Source: Streptomyces sp. 846.5 (GTDB lineage Bacteria; Actinomycetota; Actinomycetes; Streptomycetales; Streptomycetaceae). From it: 64,000 nt of DNA. A model generated the notes under the pieces. The model was given only the letters and a program-made list of their open reading frames with translations, was not told the origin of the DNA and did not search any database. The translations under genes were made by a program, and so were the position numbers. Position 1 is the stretch's first letter. The number at the start of each line of letters is the position of its first letter. The DNA is taken from positions 1,478,555-1,542,554 of the forward strand of contig NZ_SOBN01000001.1 of the NCBI RefSeq assembly GCF_004365705.1, written 5' to 3'. Shown here one piece after another: positions 8,346-17,251 of the stretch.

Positions 8346-8779
8346 CCGAGCCCGCCTCTGCCTGGAACCCGGCCACCCCCGGCGTGCTCCGCCTGCCCTC
8401 GGGTCGGCTCGTCCGCGGTCGGGCCCTGCGCCGACCCCTCCCGACCGGACCCGTGCCCGACTTCGCGCTCTACCTGTTGGGCCGCCGGCCACCCCAGGTC
8501 GACTGGGAGGCGCGGTGGCTGCAGTGGCCCGACTTCCGACTACCCACCGACCGTGAGGCAACCGCCGAGGCGCTGCGCGAGGCCTGGCGCCGAGCCGAGA
8601 CGGAACGCGTCGAGATCGCCTGCGCCGGCGGCCAAGGCCGCACCGGCACCGCCCTGGCCTGCCTCGCCGTCCTCGACGGAGTCCCGGGGAGTGAAGCGGT
8701 CGACTACATCCGCACCCACTACGCCGCCGGCGCGGTGGAGACACCCTGGCAACGCGCCTTCGTCCGCCGCTTCGGCTAG
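8342..8779 (+). CDS. Protein-tyrosine phosphatase-like protein
   Basis: A 145-residue protein with the Cys-x5-Arg phosphatase loop CAGGQGRTGT (Cys94, Arg100) and an upstream WPD element (Asp64), the set needed for dual-specificity/tyrosine phosphatase chemistry. It is shorter than classical PTPs but usual for the small actinobacterial group. The start is a TTG whose bases overlap the stop of the winged-helix regulator (TTGA), which implies translational coupling. Whether it acts on phosphoprotein or another phosphoester cannot be told from sequence. Confidence 0.8.
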   Translation: MTEPASAWNPATPGVLRLPSGRLVRGRALRRPLPTGPVPDFALYLLGRRPPQVDWEARWLQWPDFRLPTDREATAEALREAWRRAETERVEIACAGGQGRTGTALACLAVLDGVPGSEAVDYIRTHYAAGAVETPWQRAFVRRFG

Positions 8780-8786
8780 GCAACCG

Positions 8787-9647
8787 TCAGCGCTGGTCGG
8801 GCTCGGCTATCAGTGCCGTGCCCACCCGGCGAAAGCCGAGTCGCGCGTAGACGCGGGCAACGTCCTCGTCACCCGCCGACAGGAACACGGTCCGTACGCT
8901 CCGGGATCGCGCGTCCGCGACCAGGGTCGCGGTGAGCGCCTGCCCGAGCCCGCGGCGGCGTGCGGACGGGAGGGTACCTACCCCGACGATCTCGCTGACC
9001 TCACCGACCGGCTGATGCCGCCCCGAGCACAGCGCCCGCCCCGACTCGACGGCTGCTGCGACGACGGTCAGTCCACGTCGGATCCGATCCGCCGTCAGCT
9101 CCACCGCCCGGTCACCGCTCCGGCTGCGCACCGCCTCGTCGAGCTCCGCCACCCCCGCCGCACCGACTCCCGTCCCGGGCTCGCCGAACGCCACGTGAAG
9201 CAGGGCCAGAGCGCTCGGCAGCACGGGATCGTCCGCTCCGACGATCCGCAGCACCACCCCGTCCGCACGCTCCGGCACGACCGGCGTCGGCGTCTCCGAG
9301 TCCAGCACCATCAACGGGCACTCGTGCACCACGAGCCCGGTTTCCTCAACGGCCTCCCGTAGCCCCGGCGTGGTCTCGGCCACCCACTCGAAGCTCTCGG
9401 GCACCCCCAACTCCCGCTGCCGGTCGCGCACCCGGCGCACATCGTCAGCGGTCACGTCTGTGACCGTTGACGCGGCGCGGGAAGGCCGCGCGTAGTAGGC
9501 GAAACCCTCCCCCTCCCGTACGAACAGAGTCAGTGGTCCGTACTCCTCAATCCGCGCGGCCGTCCGGGGCACGGCGTCGTAGTAGTGCTCAAGCCGCTCC
9601 AACAGGTCGGACCGCGCTTCAAGATCCACATGAGTCACGCCGCACAT
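8787..9647 (-). CDS. GNAT family N-acetyltransferase
   Basis: A 286-residue protein. The C-terminal third is a GNAT fold with VGVGTLPSARRRGLGQALTATL (about 222-243), which contains the acetyl-CoA loop R/Q-x-x-G-x-G, and YARLGFRRVGTALIAEP near the end. The N-terminal half looks like a degenerate second acetyltransferase-like domain. The substrate is unknown. The ATG at 9647 gives MCGVTHVDLEARSD; an in-frame GTG three codons later is an alternative. It converges with the phosphatase gene with 7 bp between them. Confidence 0.85.
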   Translation of the reverse strand: MCGVTHVDLEARSDLLERLEHYYDAVPRTAARIEEYGPLTLFVREGEGFAYYARPSRAASTVTDVTADDVRRVRDRQRELGVPESFEWVAETTPGLREAVEETGLVVHECPLMVLDSETPTPVVPERADGVVLRIVGADDPVLPSALALLHVAFGEPGTGVGAAGVAELDEAVRSRSGDRAVELTADRIRRGLTVVAAAVESGRALCSGRHQPVGEVSEIVGVGTLPSARRRGLGQALTATLVADARSRSVRTVFLSAGDEDVARVYARLGFRRVGTALIAEPDQR

Positions 9648-9714
9648 CCAACCGCATGCCTCAGCGGTCCAATGAAGCGGGGTCCCTCTCGCGACCGAAC
9701 TCCCCCGCCGCGCG

Positions 9715-11667
9715 CTAGCGCCGCCGCCCCGGCAATGCTGCGGCAGCAGACTGCAGGGCTCCGGCCAGGACTGCGCTGCCGGTCATGTCGAGGGCCTGTT
9801 CGCTGGACTGCCAGGAGCGGACGTCGTCCACGTACTCGCCGCCGTGGCCGGTGAAGGCGGTGAAGGCGTCGTGCTCGCACTTCTTCATGCCGGTCTGCAG
9901 GCTGCCGAGGCCTCCGCTGAAATTGGAGGTGCCGTTGGGGCCGTTGACGACCGAACCGGTGTCGATCGGGGCGGAGCCGTTGGTGGAGCCGGAGAGGTTG
10001 GGGATCTGCGAGCCGGTGCAGTCGGGGAAGGTGGTGCCGACGCCGACCATGAAGCTGGTGCCCCAGGCGTTGCCGCCGAGCAGCCAGTCGCGTTGCGCAC
10101 CGGCGAAGGCCGCGTACTGGGTGTCGCCGCTGGCCTTGCGGTAGAGGGCCTCGGTGGAGATGAAGCCGAAGGTGTGCGCGTCGACGTCGAAGTTGGTGTA
10201 GTCGCCGCCCGCACGGAAGATGTCGGCCGCGGAGGTCCTGGCCGCCGAGGCGACCTGGGCCTTGAGATTGGCGACCAGGTCGTACCTGCCGACGGCCAGG
10301 CCGCTCGGTCTGCCTGCTGCCGCTGTCGCGCTGATCAGGTCGGCGTGCGCGAGAGCGCTGACGTCGTAGAGGTTGAGGGTGTCCTTGCCCGAGTCGCTCG
10401 CGATGTAGTCCTTGGCCCAGGTCGCGGCCTTGGTGAGGTAGGGCAGGTAGGTCGCGCGGGGCCTGCCGAGGGCCTGCTGGGCGAGGGCGATCTCGGTCGC
10501 GCCCAGTTCCATGGCGTCGTGCCAGATGGACTCCGGGTAGTAGGCGTTGGGGGCGGCCGTCTCCAGAGTGCTGCCCGGGCTGGTGTTGGCCTGCGCGTAG
10601 AGGGAGGTCGCGTCGGCGAGCTGGGTGGTGGCGCCCGCGGTGTCGCCGGAGGCGGCGTCGGCCTGGGCGGCGAGTGCGAAGGCGGCGGCGACCCGGCCGA
10701 CGATGTCCGGGTCGATCCTGGCGCCGGGGGCCGCAGCCTCGAAGACCGGACGGTGCTTGGCCGCGTACCGGTCGGCGCTCGCGTTGTCGGAGTCGTCCGC
10801 CTGCGGCAGCCGCCAGAGATCGTGGTCGCCGAGGAAGGAGCCCGAAGCGTTGCCGCTGCCGATGCCGACCTGGAGGTAGAGCGTCTTGGTGGAGGGGTTC
10901 CACATCTTGTTCAACCAGGCGGTGCCGTACTTCGCCTCGGCCGGAAGGGCGGCCGGGGCGCTGCTGCCCAGCGCGCGGGCCGAGGCGTAGAGCAGGTCGT
11001 CGGCGTAGGCGGTGGTGAAGGTGAACTTGAGGTAGTCGCCGGCGTCGAACCAACCGCCGGAGACGTCGACCGGGCCGCCGATCCTCGTCAGCGCGGTGTC
11101 CTTGATGATGTCGCCGTTGTCGCTGCTGGTGTCGAAGTTCGGCAGCTTGTAGACGGTCGCGGACTTGTCGTTGAGGTGCGACGGCTTCCGGTTGAGCGCC
11201 CCGGGGATGACGTCGGAGCCGTCCCGCTGGTTCCGGTAGAAGTTGACGCCGTCCGCGACCAGGGTGCCGTACAGCGCGGAGGCACTCTCGACCTTGAAGG
11301 TCGGTGAGGTCGCGGCCGCCGAGCCGCTGGTGACGATGTGGTAGCTGCCGGCGGTGTGCACCGCGGAGAAGTCGATGGGGTAGACGTCGGGATAGGCGGA
11401 GTTCCACGTGCCGCGGCTGGCGCTGCCGACGGTTCCACTGGCGACGGTGCTGCCGGCGGAGTTGAGGACCTTGTAGGTCTCCTTGGTGACGGCCGTACTG
11501 GTCATCAGATAGGCGATCTTGGTGTCCCCGGGTGCGTAGCCGAGCTGGTCGACGCGCAGCAGGCCGGTGGTCGCCGCCTGCGCGGAGGTCAACGGCACCA
11601 GGGCCGCGGTCAGACCGGCCGTGGCGACGGCTGCCAGCAGGGCTCTTCTTCGGGTCGGCGATCCCAT
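9715..11667 (-). CDS. Secreted glycoside hydrolase family 9 (endoglucanase type)
   Basis: A 650-residue enzyme with a signal peptide (TRRRALLAAV... to AQAA, residues 1-32; the Arg run could suit Tat). An N-terminal Ig-like CelD_N module (about 35-125) begins LRVDQLGYAPGDTKIAY. The GH9 alpha/alpha barrel fills the rest. Catalytic elements are WFDAGDY (Asp208, Asp211) and the C-terminal SSEQALD (Glu623) as proton donor. No cellulose-binding module is present, so it may act on soluble or short beta-1,4-glucans. GAGGAGC precedes the ATG. A 21-bp operator type at 11711-11731, shared with the ABC importer operon, lies 44 bp upstream. Confidence 0.92.
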   Translation of the reverse strand: MGSPTRRRALLAAVATAGLTAALVPLTSAQAATTGLLRVDQLGYAPGDTKIAYLMTSTAVTKETYKVLNSAGSTVASGTVGSASRGTWNSAYPDVYPIDFSAVHTAGSYHIVTSGSAAATSPTFKVESASALYGTLVADGVNFYRNQRDGSDVIPGALNRKPSHLNDKSATVYKLPNFDTSSDNGDIIKDTALTRIGGPVDVSGGWFDAGDYLKFTFTTAYADDLLYASARALGSSAPAALPAEAKYGTAWLNKMWNPSTKTLYLQVGIGSGNASGSFLGDHDLWRLPQADDSDNASADRYAAKHRPVFEAAAPGARIDPDIVGRVAAAFALAAQADAASGDTAGATTQLADATSLYAQANTSPGSTLETAAPNAYYPESIWHDAMELGATEIALAQQALGRPRATYLPYLTKAATWAKDYIASDSGKDTLNLYDVSALAHADLISATAAAGRPSGLAVGRYDLVANLKAQVASAARTSAADIFRAGGDYTNFDVDAHTFGFISTEALYRKASGDTQYAAFAGAQRDWLLGGNAWGTSFMVGVGTTFPDCTGSQIPNLSGSTNGSAPIDTGSVVNGPNGTSNFSGGLGSLQTGMKKCEHDAFTAFTGHGGEYVDDVRSWQSSEQALDMTGSAVLAGALQSAAAALPGRRR

Positions 11668-11710
11668 GCGGAGCTCCTCGGGGGTGCGGACAGCCTCTGA
11701 GCCAGGCCCA

Positions 11711-11731
11711 AGTTAGTTAACTTTCCTTACT
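11711..11731 (-). promoter_or_regulatory. Operator upstream of GH9, shared type with the ABC importer
   Basis: On the minus strand the site reads AGTAAG, nine bases, then CTAACT. The site at 25493-25513 reads AGTTAG-N9-CTAACT, and 16 of 21 positions agree. On the plus strand an overlapping dyad AAGTTA-GT-TAACTT spans 11710-11723. The form recalls operators of actinobacterial ROK or GntR-type sugar repressors. The regulator is not in the window. Confidence 0.6.
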
Positions 11732-11765
11732 GGGACGGAAACGGTACTGAGCCCTGCCAGACCCG

Positions 11766-12872
11766 TCAAGAGGATCCCCCGAAGCCGGCGGCCAGCCCCG
11801 CACCGGCCTCGCGCAGCCAGTGGGCCGCCTCGACCCGGGCCCGCTCCGGCGACCCCGACAACTGACTGAGCGTCAGCAACACTGCGACATCCGCGTTCTG
11901 CTCCGCATCGGGTGCGGCGGTCCCCGCCACCACCGCCAGCGGGACTCCGGCTGCCCCGGCCCGGCGGGAGACTTCGCCGACGACCTTGCCCTGCAGGCTG
12001 GTCGCGTCGAAGCAGCCCTCACCGCTGATGACCAGGTCCGCCGAGGCCAACTCCTCCCCCAGACCCAGCAGTTCGGCGACGGCCGCCGCTCCGGGAACCA
12101 CTTCGGCGCCCCAGGCGGCGCACAGCCCGTAGGCCGTGCCGCCCGCCGCACCCCCGCCGGGGGTCGATGGATCGCCGCCCAGCAGATCGGCCAACCGGGA
12201 CAGCCCCTGCTCCAGCACAGCGATCTGCCCGGCGTCCGCGCCCTTCTGCGGACCGTAGACGGCGGCTGCCCCGTCCGGTCCGAGCAGCGGGTTGACCACG
12301 TCGGTGAGCACCTGGACTCCGCCCGGCGGCGCCGGCCGCAGCCGGGAGCGGTCGATGCTCGTGGCCCCCGCCAGCACTCCACCGCCGTCGGGCAGTGGAC
12401 GGCCCTGCCCGTCGTACAGCTCCAGGCCGAGGGCACGGAGCAGACCCGCGCCGCCGTCCGTGGACGCCGAGCCGCCGACGCCGACGACCAGGCGCTCGGC
12501 CCCGTGGTCGAGCGCGGCTGCGATGGTCTCGCCGGTGCCCCGAGTGGTCGCGCCCAGCGGATCGGGGGCGGAAAGCAGCGGAAGCCCACTGGCGGTGGCG
12601 AGTTCGACCACTGCGGTGCCGTCCGGAAGCAGCGCGAAGCAGCCGGTGACCGGGCGGCCGTCCGGTCCGGTGCAGCCCGGGACGGAGTGGGTTCGCGCAC
12701 CGGGACTTGCCCTGAGCACGGCGGCCAGGGTCCCCTCGCCGCCGTCCGCGAGCGGCAGCAGCCGCAGTGTGTCCTGCGGCCTGATCCGCCGCCAGCCCTC
12801 GGCCAGCGCCTCGGCCGCCTCGGCGGCGGTGACGGTGCCCTTGAAGGAGTCGGGGGCGATGACCACCCTCAC
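11766..12872 (-). CDS. Glycerate kinase (type 1)
   Basis: A 368-residue kinase that phosphorylates D-glycerate, giving 2-phosphoglycerate in most type-1 enzymes. The start is GTG at 12872, giving VRVVIAPDSFKGT, the conserved N-terminus of the GarK/GlxK fold. GVGGSASTDGGAG (about 131-143) is the glycine-rich catalytic loop and ISGEGCFDATSLQGK (about 275-289) the second signature. The frame stays open upstream but the extension has no family similarity. The GTG overlaps the stop of the TIM-barrel gene (GTGA), so this is the last gene of a four-gene catabolic operon. It implies that the pathway yields glycerate. Confidence 0.92.
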   Translation of the reverse strand: MRVVIAPDSFKGTVTAAEAAEALAEGWRRIRPQDTLRLLPLADGGEGTLAAVLRASPGARTHSVPGCTGPDGRPVTGCFALLPDGTAVVELATASGLPLLSAPDPLGATTRGTGETIAAALDHGAERLVVGVGGSASTDGGAGLLRALGLELYDGQGRPLPDGGGVLAGATSIDRSRLRPAPPGGVQVLTDVVNPLLGPDGAAAVYGPQKGADAGQIAVLEQGLSRLADLLGGDPSTPGGGAAGGTAYGLCAAWGAEVVPGAAAVAELLGLGEELASADLVISGEGCFDATSLQGKVVGEVSRRAGAAGVPLAVVAGTAAPDAEQNADVAVLLTLSQLSGSPERARVEAAHWLREAGAGLAAGFGGSS

Positions 12873-13699
12873 GGCAGCGCTACATGGGCGAGATGACGAT
12901 TGATCATCCGACGGAGGGTCAATTCGCCAGGGGTGTCCCAGACTTCCTGATTGAACAGCTCCACCTCGATCCAGCCGGTGTAGCCGGCCTCGGCCACGGC
13001 CCGGCTGAGCGGCGGGAAGTCGATTACGCCGTCGCCGACATGCCCACGGCCGAGCAGCGCGTCGGCGGGCAGCGGCACGGTCCAGTCGCAGACCTGGTAG
13101 GCCGCGATCCGCGTACCGGCGCGGGCGATCTGCCGGTACAGCTCCGGATCCCACCAGACGTGGTAGCTGTCGACCACGACGCCGACCTGCTCCTGCGGGA
13201 ACTGCTCGGCCAGGTCCAGGGCCTGGCCGAGCGTGGACACCACCGCCCGGTCGGCGCAGAACATCGGGTGCAGCGGCTCGACGGCCAGCCGCACACCATG
13301 CTCCCCGGCGTAGGGGGCCAACTCGCCGAGGGCGTCACGGACCTGCTCGCGGGCGCCGACCAGGTCCCGGCTGCCCTCCGGCAGCCCGCCGCAGACCAGC
13401 ACCAGCGTGTCGGTGCCCAGCGCGGCGGCCTCCTCGATGGCGCGGCGGTTGTCCTCGATCGCCCCCGGGCTGGTGAAGAACCCGCCCCGGCACAGGCTGC
13501 TGACGGCCAGTCCGGCATCGTGGACGAGCTTCGCCGCAGCGACGGCGCCGCCGGCCTCCTCGACCTTGTCGCGCCAGACCCCGATCCCGCCGATGCCCGC
13601 CTCCGCGCAGCCCCGGACGGCCTCAGCCAGACTCCAGCCCCGCGTGGTCATCTGGTTGAGCGAGAGACGCTCGATGCCCTCGGTCGTGCCCTCGCTCAT
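12869..13699 (-). CDS. Sugar phosphate isomerase/epimerase-like TIM barrel
   Basis: A 276-residue xylose-isomerase-like (AP endonuclease 2 superfamily) barrel. Metal-ligand candidates are the Glu in RLAVEPLHPMF, Asp and His in VVDSYHVWWDPEL, and Glu in WIEVELFNQEVW. Relatives include hydroxypyruvate isomerase, 3-dehydroshikimate dehydratase, 3-keto-sugar epimerases and the deglycosidase subunits of C-glycoside cleavage systems, so the exact reaction is open. It overlaps the upstream DUF993 gene by ATGA and the downstream glycerate kinase gene by GTGA. Confidence 0.85.
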   Translation of the reverse strand: MSEGTTEGIERLSLNQMTTRGWSLAEAVRGCAEAGIGGIGVWRDKVEEAGGAVAAAKLVHDAGLAVSSLCRGGFFTSPGAIEDNRRAIEEAAALGTDTLVLVCGGLPEGSRDLVGAREQVRDALGELAPYAGEHGVRLAVEPLHPMFCADRAVVSTLGQALDLAEQFPQEQVGVVVDSYHVWWDPELYRQIARAGTRIAAYQVCDWTVPLPADALLGRGHVGDGVIDFPPLSRAVAEAGYTGWIEVELFNQEVWDTPGELTLRRMINRHLAHVALP

Positions 13700-14784
13700 C
13701 GGTGGACTCCCATCAGCTCGCAGTACTGCCGCAACCGGGCGGCGGCCAGGTCCTCGTCCGGGAGGATTCCGGCGGCCAGGGCGAGGCGGTGCAGTTCCAG
13801 CAGATGGATGGCGGACCGTCCGCTCTGCGCGCCGGCGACCATCCCGAAGTGGTCCTGGTGCCCGGCCAGCCAGGCCAGGAAGACGATGCCGGTCTTGTAG
13901 TGGAAGGTCGGCGCGGCGAACAAGTGCCGGGCCAGCGGGACGGTGGGGGCGAGCAGCGCCTCGTAGCGCTCGGTGTCGCCCGCGTCGAGGGCCCGCAGGG
14001 CCGCGGCGGCCGGGACGGCGATCGGGTCGAACACGCCGAGCAGGGCGTCGCTACCGCCCAGGATCAGCTCCGGGTAGTGGAAGTCGTCGCCGGTGTAGAG
14101 GCGGACGCCCGCGGGCAGCGCGGCCCGCAGCGCGATCTCGCGGTCGGCGTCCAGCAGCGAGACCTTGATGCCGTCGATCCGGTCGGCGTGCTCCTTGATC
14201 AGCGCGAGCACGCTGTCGGTCGCGGCGTCCAGGCCGGCCTCGGGTCCACCCCAGTAGCCGTCGAGGGCCGGGTCGAACATGGTGCCGAGCCAGTGCAGGA
14301 TCACCGGCTGCCTGGTCTGCCGCAGCAGCGCGCCGTACACCTGCTGGTAGTCCTCGGGTCCGCGTGCGGTGGCCGCGAGTTGTCGGCTCGCCATGAGGAT
14401 CACCCGGGCCCCGGCGGCCTCGACGGCCTCGATCTGCTGCTCGTAGCCGGCCTGGACGGCCGCGAGGCCGTCGGTCGGGCGGGCCGGGAGGTGGTCGGTA
14501 CCGGCGCCGCAAGCGAGCAGGCCGCCTACGGCCCTGGCCTCGGCGCCGCTGCGGGCGATCAGCTCGCTGGTGGCGGCCCAGTCCAGGCCCATGCCGCGCT
14601 GGGCGGTGTCCATGGCGTCGGCGACGCCGAGGCCCAGCGACCAGAGGTGGCGGCGGAAGGCGAGGGTGGCGTCCCAGTCGACGGCGGCGGGCGCGCCCGG
14701 CGCGTTGCCGCCGTAGGGGTCGGCCACCACATGGGCGGCGGCGTAGGCCGTACGGGAGGCGAAGGAACCGGAGGAGTGGGTCAT
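13696..14784 (-). CDS. DUF993 family protein (dihydrodipicolinate synthase-like barrel)
   Basis: A 362-residue protein of DUF993, distantly related to the class I aldolase/dihydrodipicolinate synthase barrel. Pieces of note are VILMASRQLAATA (about 132-144), GIKVSLLDADREIALR with the expected Lys of a Schiff-base aldolase, and LYTGDDFHYPELILGG. The start at 14784 follows the oxidoreductase stop by 7 bp, and the end overlaps the isomerase gene by 4 bp. In actinobacteria DUF993 genes usually travel with Gfo/Idh oxidoreductases and isomerases. Aldol or retro-aldol chemistry on a keto-sugar is a reasonable guess, not shown. Confidence 0.85.
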   Translation of the reverse strand: MTHSSGSFASRTAYAAAHVVADPYGGNAPGAPAAVDWDATLAFRRHLWSLGLGVADAMDTAQRGMGLDWAATSELIARSGAEARAVGGLLACGAGTDHLPARPTDGLAAVQAGYEQQIEAVEAAGARVILMASRQLAATARGPEDYQQVYGALLRQTRQPVILHWLGTMFDPALDGYWGGPEAGLDAATDSVLALIKEHADRIDGIKVSLLDADREIALRAALPAGVRLYTGDDFHYPELILGGSDALLGVFDPIAVPAAAALRALDAGDTERYEALLAPTVPLARHLFAAPTFHYKTGIVFLAWLAGHQDHFGMVAGAQSGRSAIHLLELHRLALAAGILPDEDLAAARLRQYCELMGVHR

Positions 14785-14791
14785 CGCGGCC

Positions 14792-15943
14792 TCACAGCTC
14801 CAGCGCGGGGACGTCGAGGCGGCGGCCCTCGCGGGCGGAGCGCAGGCCCAGCTCGGCGAGCTGGACGCCCTTGGCGCCCTCCAGCAGGTCCCAGCGGTAG
14901 TCCGAGCCGGTGACGACATGGCGCAGGAACAGCTCCCACTGCACCTTGAAGCCGTTGTCGAACACCTCGTTGTCCGGCACCTGGTGCCACTGCGAGCGGA
15001 AGTCCTCGGTGGCCGGCAGGTCGGGGTTCCACACCGGCTTGGGGGTGCCGACCCGGTGCTGGTAGCGGCAGTTGCGCAGCCCGGCGACGGCGCTGCCCTC
15101 GGTCCCGTCCACCTGGAACTCGACCAGCTCGTCGCGGTCCACCCGGACCGCCCACGAGGAGTTGATCTGGGCGACGATCCCGCCCTCCAGCTCGAAGATC
15201 CCGTAGGCGGCGTCGTCCGCGGTGGCCCGGTAGGCGGCGCCCTGCTCGTCATGGCGCTCCGGGATGTGGGTGCTGCTGTGCGCGTACACCGAGCGGACCG
15301 GGGCGACGATCTCGTCCAGCACATAGCGCCAGTGCGGGAACATGTCGAGGATCATGCCGCCGCCGTCCTCGGCGCGGTAGTTCCAGGACGGGCGCTGGGC
15401 CGACTGCCAGTCGCCCTCGAACACCCAGTAGCCGAACTCGCCCCGGACCGAGAGGATCCGGCCGAAGAAGCCGCTGTCGACCAGGCGCTTGAGCTTCAGC
15501 AGGCCCGGCAGGAAGAGCTTGTCCTGCACCACGCCGTTGCGGACCCCGGCCTCGCGGGCCAGCCGGGCCAGGTCGAGCGCGCCCTCCAGGGACTCGGCGG
15601 TGGGCTTCTCGGTGTAGATGTGCTTTCCGGCGGCGATGGCGGTGCGCAGCGCCTTCTCCCTGGCCGGGGTGACCTGCGCGTCGAAGTAGACCTCGGTGCT
15701 CGGGTCGGCGAGGGCCTCGTCCAGCGAGGTGGTCCAGCGTTCCAGACCGTGGCGCTCGGCGAGGGCCCGCAGCCGGGCCTCGCTGCGACCGACCAGCACC
15801 GGCTCGGGCCACAGCAGGGTGCCGTCGTCGAGCGGCAGGCCGCCCTGCTCCCGGATGGCCAGGATCGAGCGCAACAGGTGCTGCCGGTAGCCCATCCTCC
15901 CGGTCACGCCGTTCATCACGATGCCGATCGTCCTACGGGTCAT
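14792..15943 (-). CDS. Gfo/Idh/MocA family oxidoreductase
   Basis: A 383-residue NAD(P)-dependent sugar dehydrogenase. The Rossmann start is unusual: TIGIVMNGVTGRMGYRQHL, as in a subset whose loop is GxTGRMG. TEKPTAESLEGALDLA (about 117-132) contains the catalytic EKP motif. The C-terminal beta-sheet domain binds substrate (GGMILDMFPHWRYVLDE). The ATG at 15943 is preceded by GGAAGGA. It is the first gene of the operon, next to two LacI-type palindromes at 15970-15983 and 16017-16032, and divergent from the LacI gene. Family members oxidise a sugar hydroxyl, often C3 of a glycoside. Confidence 0.9.
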   Translation of the reverse strand: MTRRTIGIVMNGVTGRMGYRQHLLRSILAIREQGGLPLDDGTLLWPEPVLVGRSEARLRALAERHGLERWTTSLDEALADPSTEVYFDAQVTPAREKALRTAIAAGKHIYTEKPTAESLEGALDLARLAREAGVRNGVVQDKLFLPGLLKLKRLVDSGFFGRILSVRGEFGYWVFEGDWQSAQRPSWNYRAEDGGGMILDMFPHWRYVLDEIVAPVRSVYAHSSTHIPERHDEQGAAYRATADDAAYGIFELEGGIVAQINSSWAVRVDRDELVEFQVDGTEGSAVAGLRNCRYQHRVGTPKPVWNPDLPATEDFRSQWHQVPDNEVFDNGFKVQWELFLRHVVTGSDYRWDLLEGAKGVQLAELGLRSAREGRRLDVPALEL

Positions 15944-15969
15944 CTCTGTCCTTCCGCATGTCCGGATGC

Positions 15970-15983
15970 TGGAAAGCGCTCCA
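15970..15983. promoter_or_regulatory. LacI-family operator, promoter-proximal to oxidoreductase operon
   Basis: TGGAAAGCGCTCCA has the GCGC-centred symmetry of LacI/GalR sites and matches the stronger copy at 16017-16032. Another AAGCGCT half-site follows at 15986-15992. It lies 27 bp before the oxidoreductase start, in a position to block transcription. Confidence 0.7.
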
Positions 15984-16016
15984 CCAAGCGCTCTTCCGAG
16001 CACCGTGCCGAGCATC

Positions 16017-16032
16017 TGGAAAGCGCTTTCCA
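16017..16032. promoter_or_regulatory. LacI-family operator, perfect 16-bp palindrome
   Basis: TGGAAAGCGCTTTCCA is perfectly self-complementary and lies midway between divergent starts at 15943 and 16130. With the copies at 15970 and 17202 it defines a local regulon, presumably of the adjacent LacI-type regulator. Confidence 0.85.
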
Positions 16033-16129
16033 CACGTTGAACCTAGAGCGGAGAGCCGTGGAGGTCAAGGGCCCCCGAACCGGTAGCCTTCCCCTCACAC
16101 AGCGATTCTTCGGATCGGAGAGGTGGACC

Positions 16130-17167
16130 ATGGCGGTGACTCTGGGCCAGGTGGCCCGCCATGCCGGGGTCTCCCTGGCGACGGCCTCCCGCGCCCTGAA
16201 CGGCTCCGCCCGCACCGTGGGCGACGGGCTCGCCGCCCGGGTCCGGGCCAGCGCCGAGGAGCTCGGCTACCTCCCCAACGCCCCGGCCCAGGCCCTGGCC
16301 AGGGCCAGCACCGCGACCATCGGGGTGCTGCTGCACGACATCGCCGACCCCTACTTCGGCGCACTCGCCAAGGGCGCCACGGACACGGCGGCCGACGCCG
16401 GGCTGCTCACCATGGTCCTGAACACCGGGGGCGACCCCGAGGTCGAACTGCGCTGCATCCGGATGCTGCACGCCCAGCGGGTGCGGGCGATCGTGCTGGC
16501 CGGCTCCGGCTACACCGACCCCGCCGCCACCGCTGCGATCGACGCGGCGCTGTCGCTCTACCGTGCCGAGGGCGGGGCGGTCACCGCCGTGACCGACCAC
16601 GGCGACGGGTACGACACCGTCCTGCCCGACAACCGCGGCGGCGCGGCGGCGCTCACCCGGGCACTGCTCGGCCAGGGCTACCGCCGACTGGCCGTGATCG
16701 CCGGGCCCGCGCGGTTCCGGGTCTCGGCGGAGCGGCTCGCCGGCGTCACCGACGCGCTGGCGGAGTTCGGCATGACCCTTGGTCAGATCCTGCTGGAGCA
16801 GGCCGAGTTCAGCCGAGCCGGAGGCCGGGAGGCGGTCGGCCGACTGCTGGCGGCGGCCGGCCCGAACGGGGAGCGGCCGGAAGCGGTGCTGGCCCTGTCG
16901 GACGTCTGCGCCGTCGGCGTCCTCGCGGAGCTGCGCGAGCGCGGGATCGACGTCCCGGGCGAGATCGCCGTCGCCGGATTCGACGACATCCCGCTGGCCG
17001 CCGACCTCGCCCCGGCGCTGACCACGGTGCGGATGCCGCTGCTGCAGATGGGCGCCGAGGCGGTCGGCCTGGCCCTGAGCCGCCAGGCCGCGGCCCGGTC
17101 CGAGCCGGTGCGGATGGTGCGGCTGCCGGTCGAACCGACCCTGCGGGCGAGCACGGGGACGCCTTGA
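16130..17167 (+). CDS. LacI family transcriptional regulator
   Basis: A 345-residue repressor. Residues 1-55 carry the LacI helix-turn-helix and hinge (LGQVARHAGVSLATASRALNG). The periplasmic-binding-like effector domain follows (TIGVLLHDIADPYFGALAKG, and near the end IAVAGFDDIPLAADLAPALTTV). The ATG at 16130 has GGAGAGG upstream; a much longer open frame upstream is chance. It probably binds the GGAAAGCGCT palindromes on both sides of it and so controls itself, the Gfo/Idh-to-glycerate-kinase operon and ThuA. The inducer is unknown, probably a sugar or keto-sugar. Confidence 0.93.
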   Translation: MAVTLGQVARHAGVSLATASRALNGSARTVGDGLAARVRASAEELGYLPNAPAQALARASTATIGVLLHDIADPYFGALAKGATDTAADAGLLTMVLNTGGDPEVELRCIRMLHAQRVRAIVLAGSGYTDPAATAAIDAALSLYRAEGGAVTAVTDHGDGYDTVLPDNRGGAAALTRALLGQGYRRLAVIAGPARFRVSAERLAGVTDALAEFGMTLGQILLEQAEFSRAGGREAVGRLLAAAGPNGERPEAVLALSDVCAVGVLAELRERGIDVPGEIAVAGFDDIPLAADLAPALTTVRMPLLQMGAEAVGLALSRQAAARSEPVRMVRLPVEPTLRASTGTP

Positions 17168-17201
17168 CCGCCCGGCGGAGCACTGCTTAGCCTGAGCTTT
17201 C

Positions 17202-17215
17202 GGAAAGCGCTTCCC
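17202..17215. promoter_or_regulatory. LacI-family operator before ThuA gene
   Basis: GGAAAGCGCTTCCC matches the core of the palindrome at 16017-16032 and lies 36 bp before the ThuA gene, after the LacI stop. This puts ThuA in the same regulon with its own promoter. Confidence 0.75.
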
Positions 17216-17251
17216 AGCTGATCCACCCATGCATCTGGAGCCGTCCCCGCC

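Noticed and set aside
14918..16129. Extension of the LacI frame upstream to 14918
   Set aside because: The HTH must lie at the N-terminus, and ATG 16130 has a proper ribosome binding site. The extension crosses the oxidoreductase gene and the operators.
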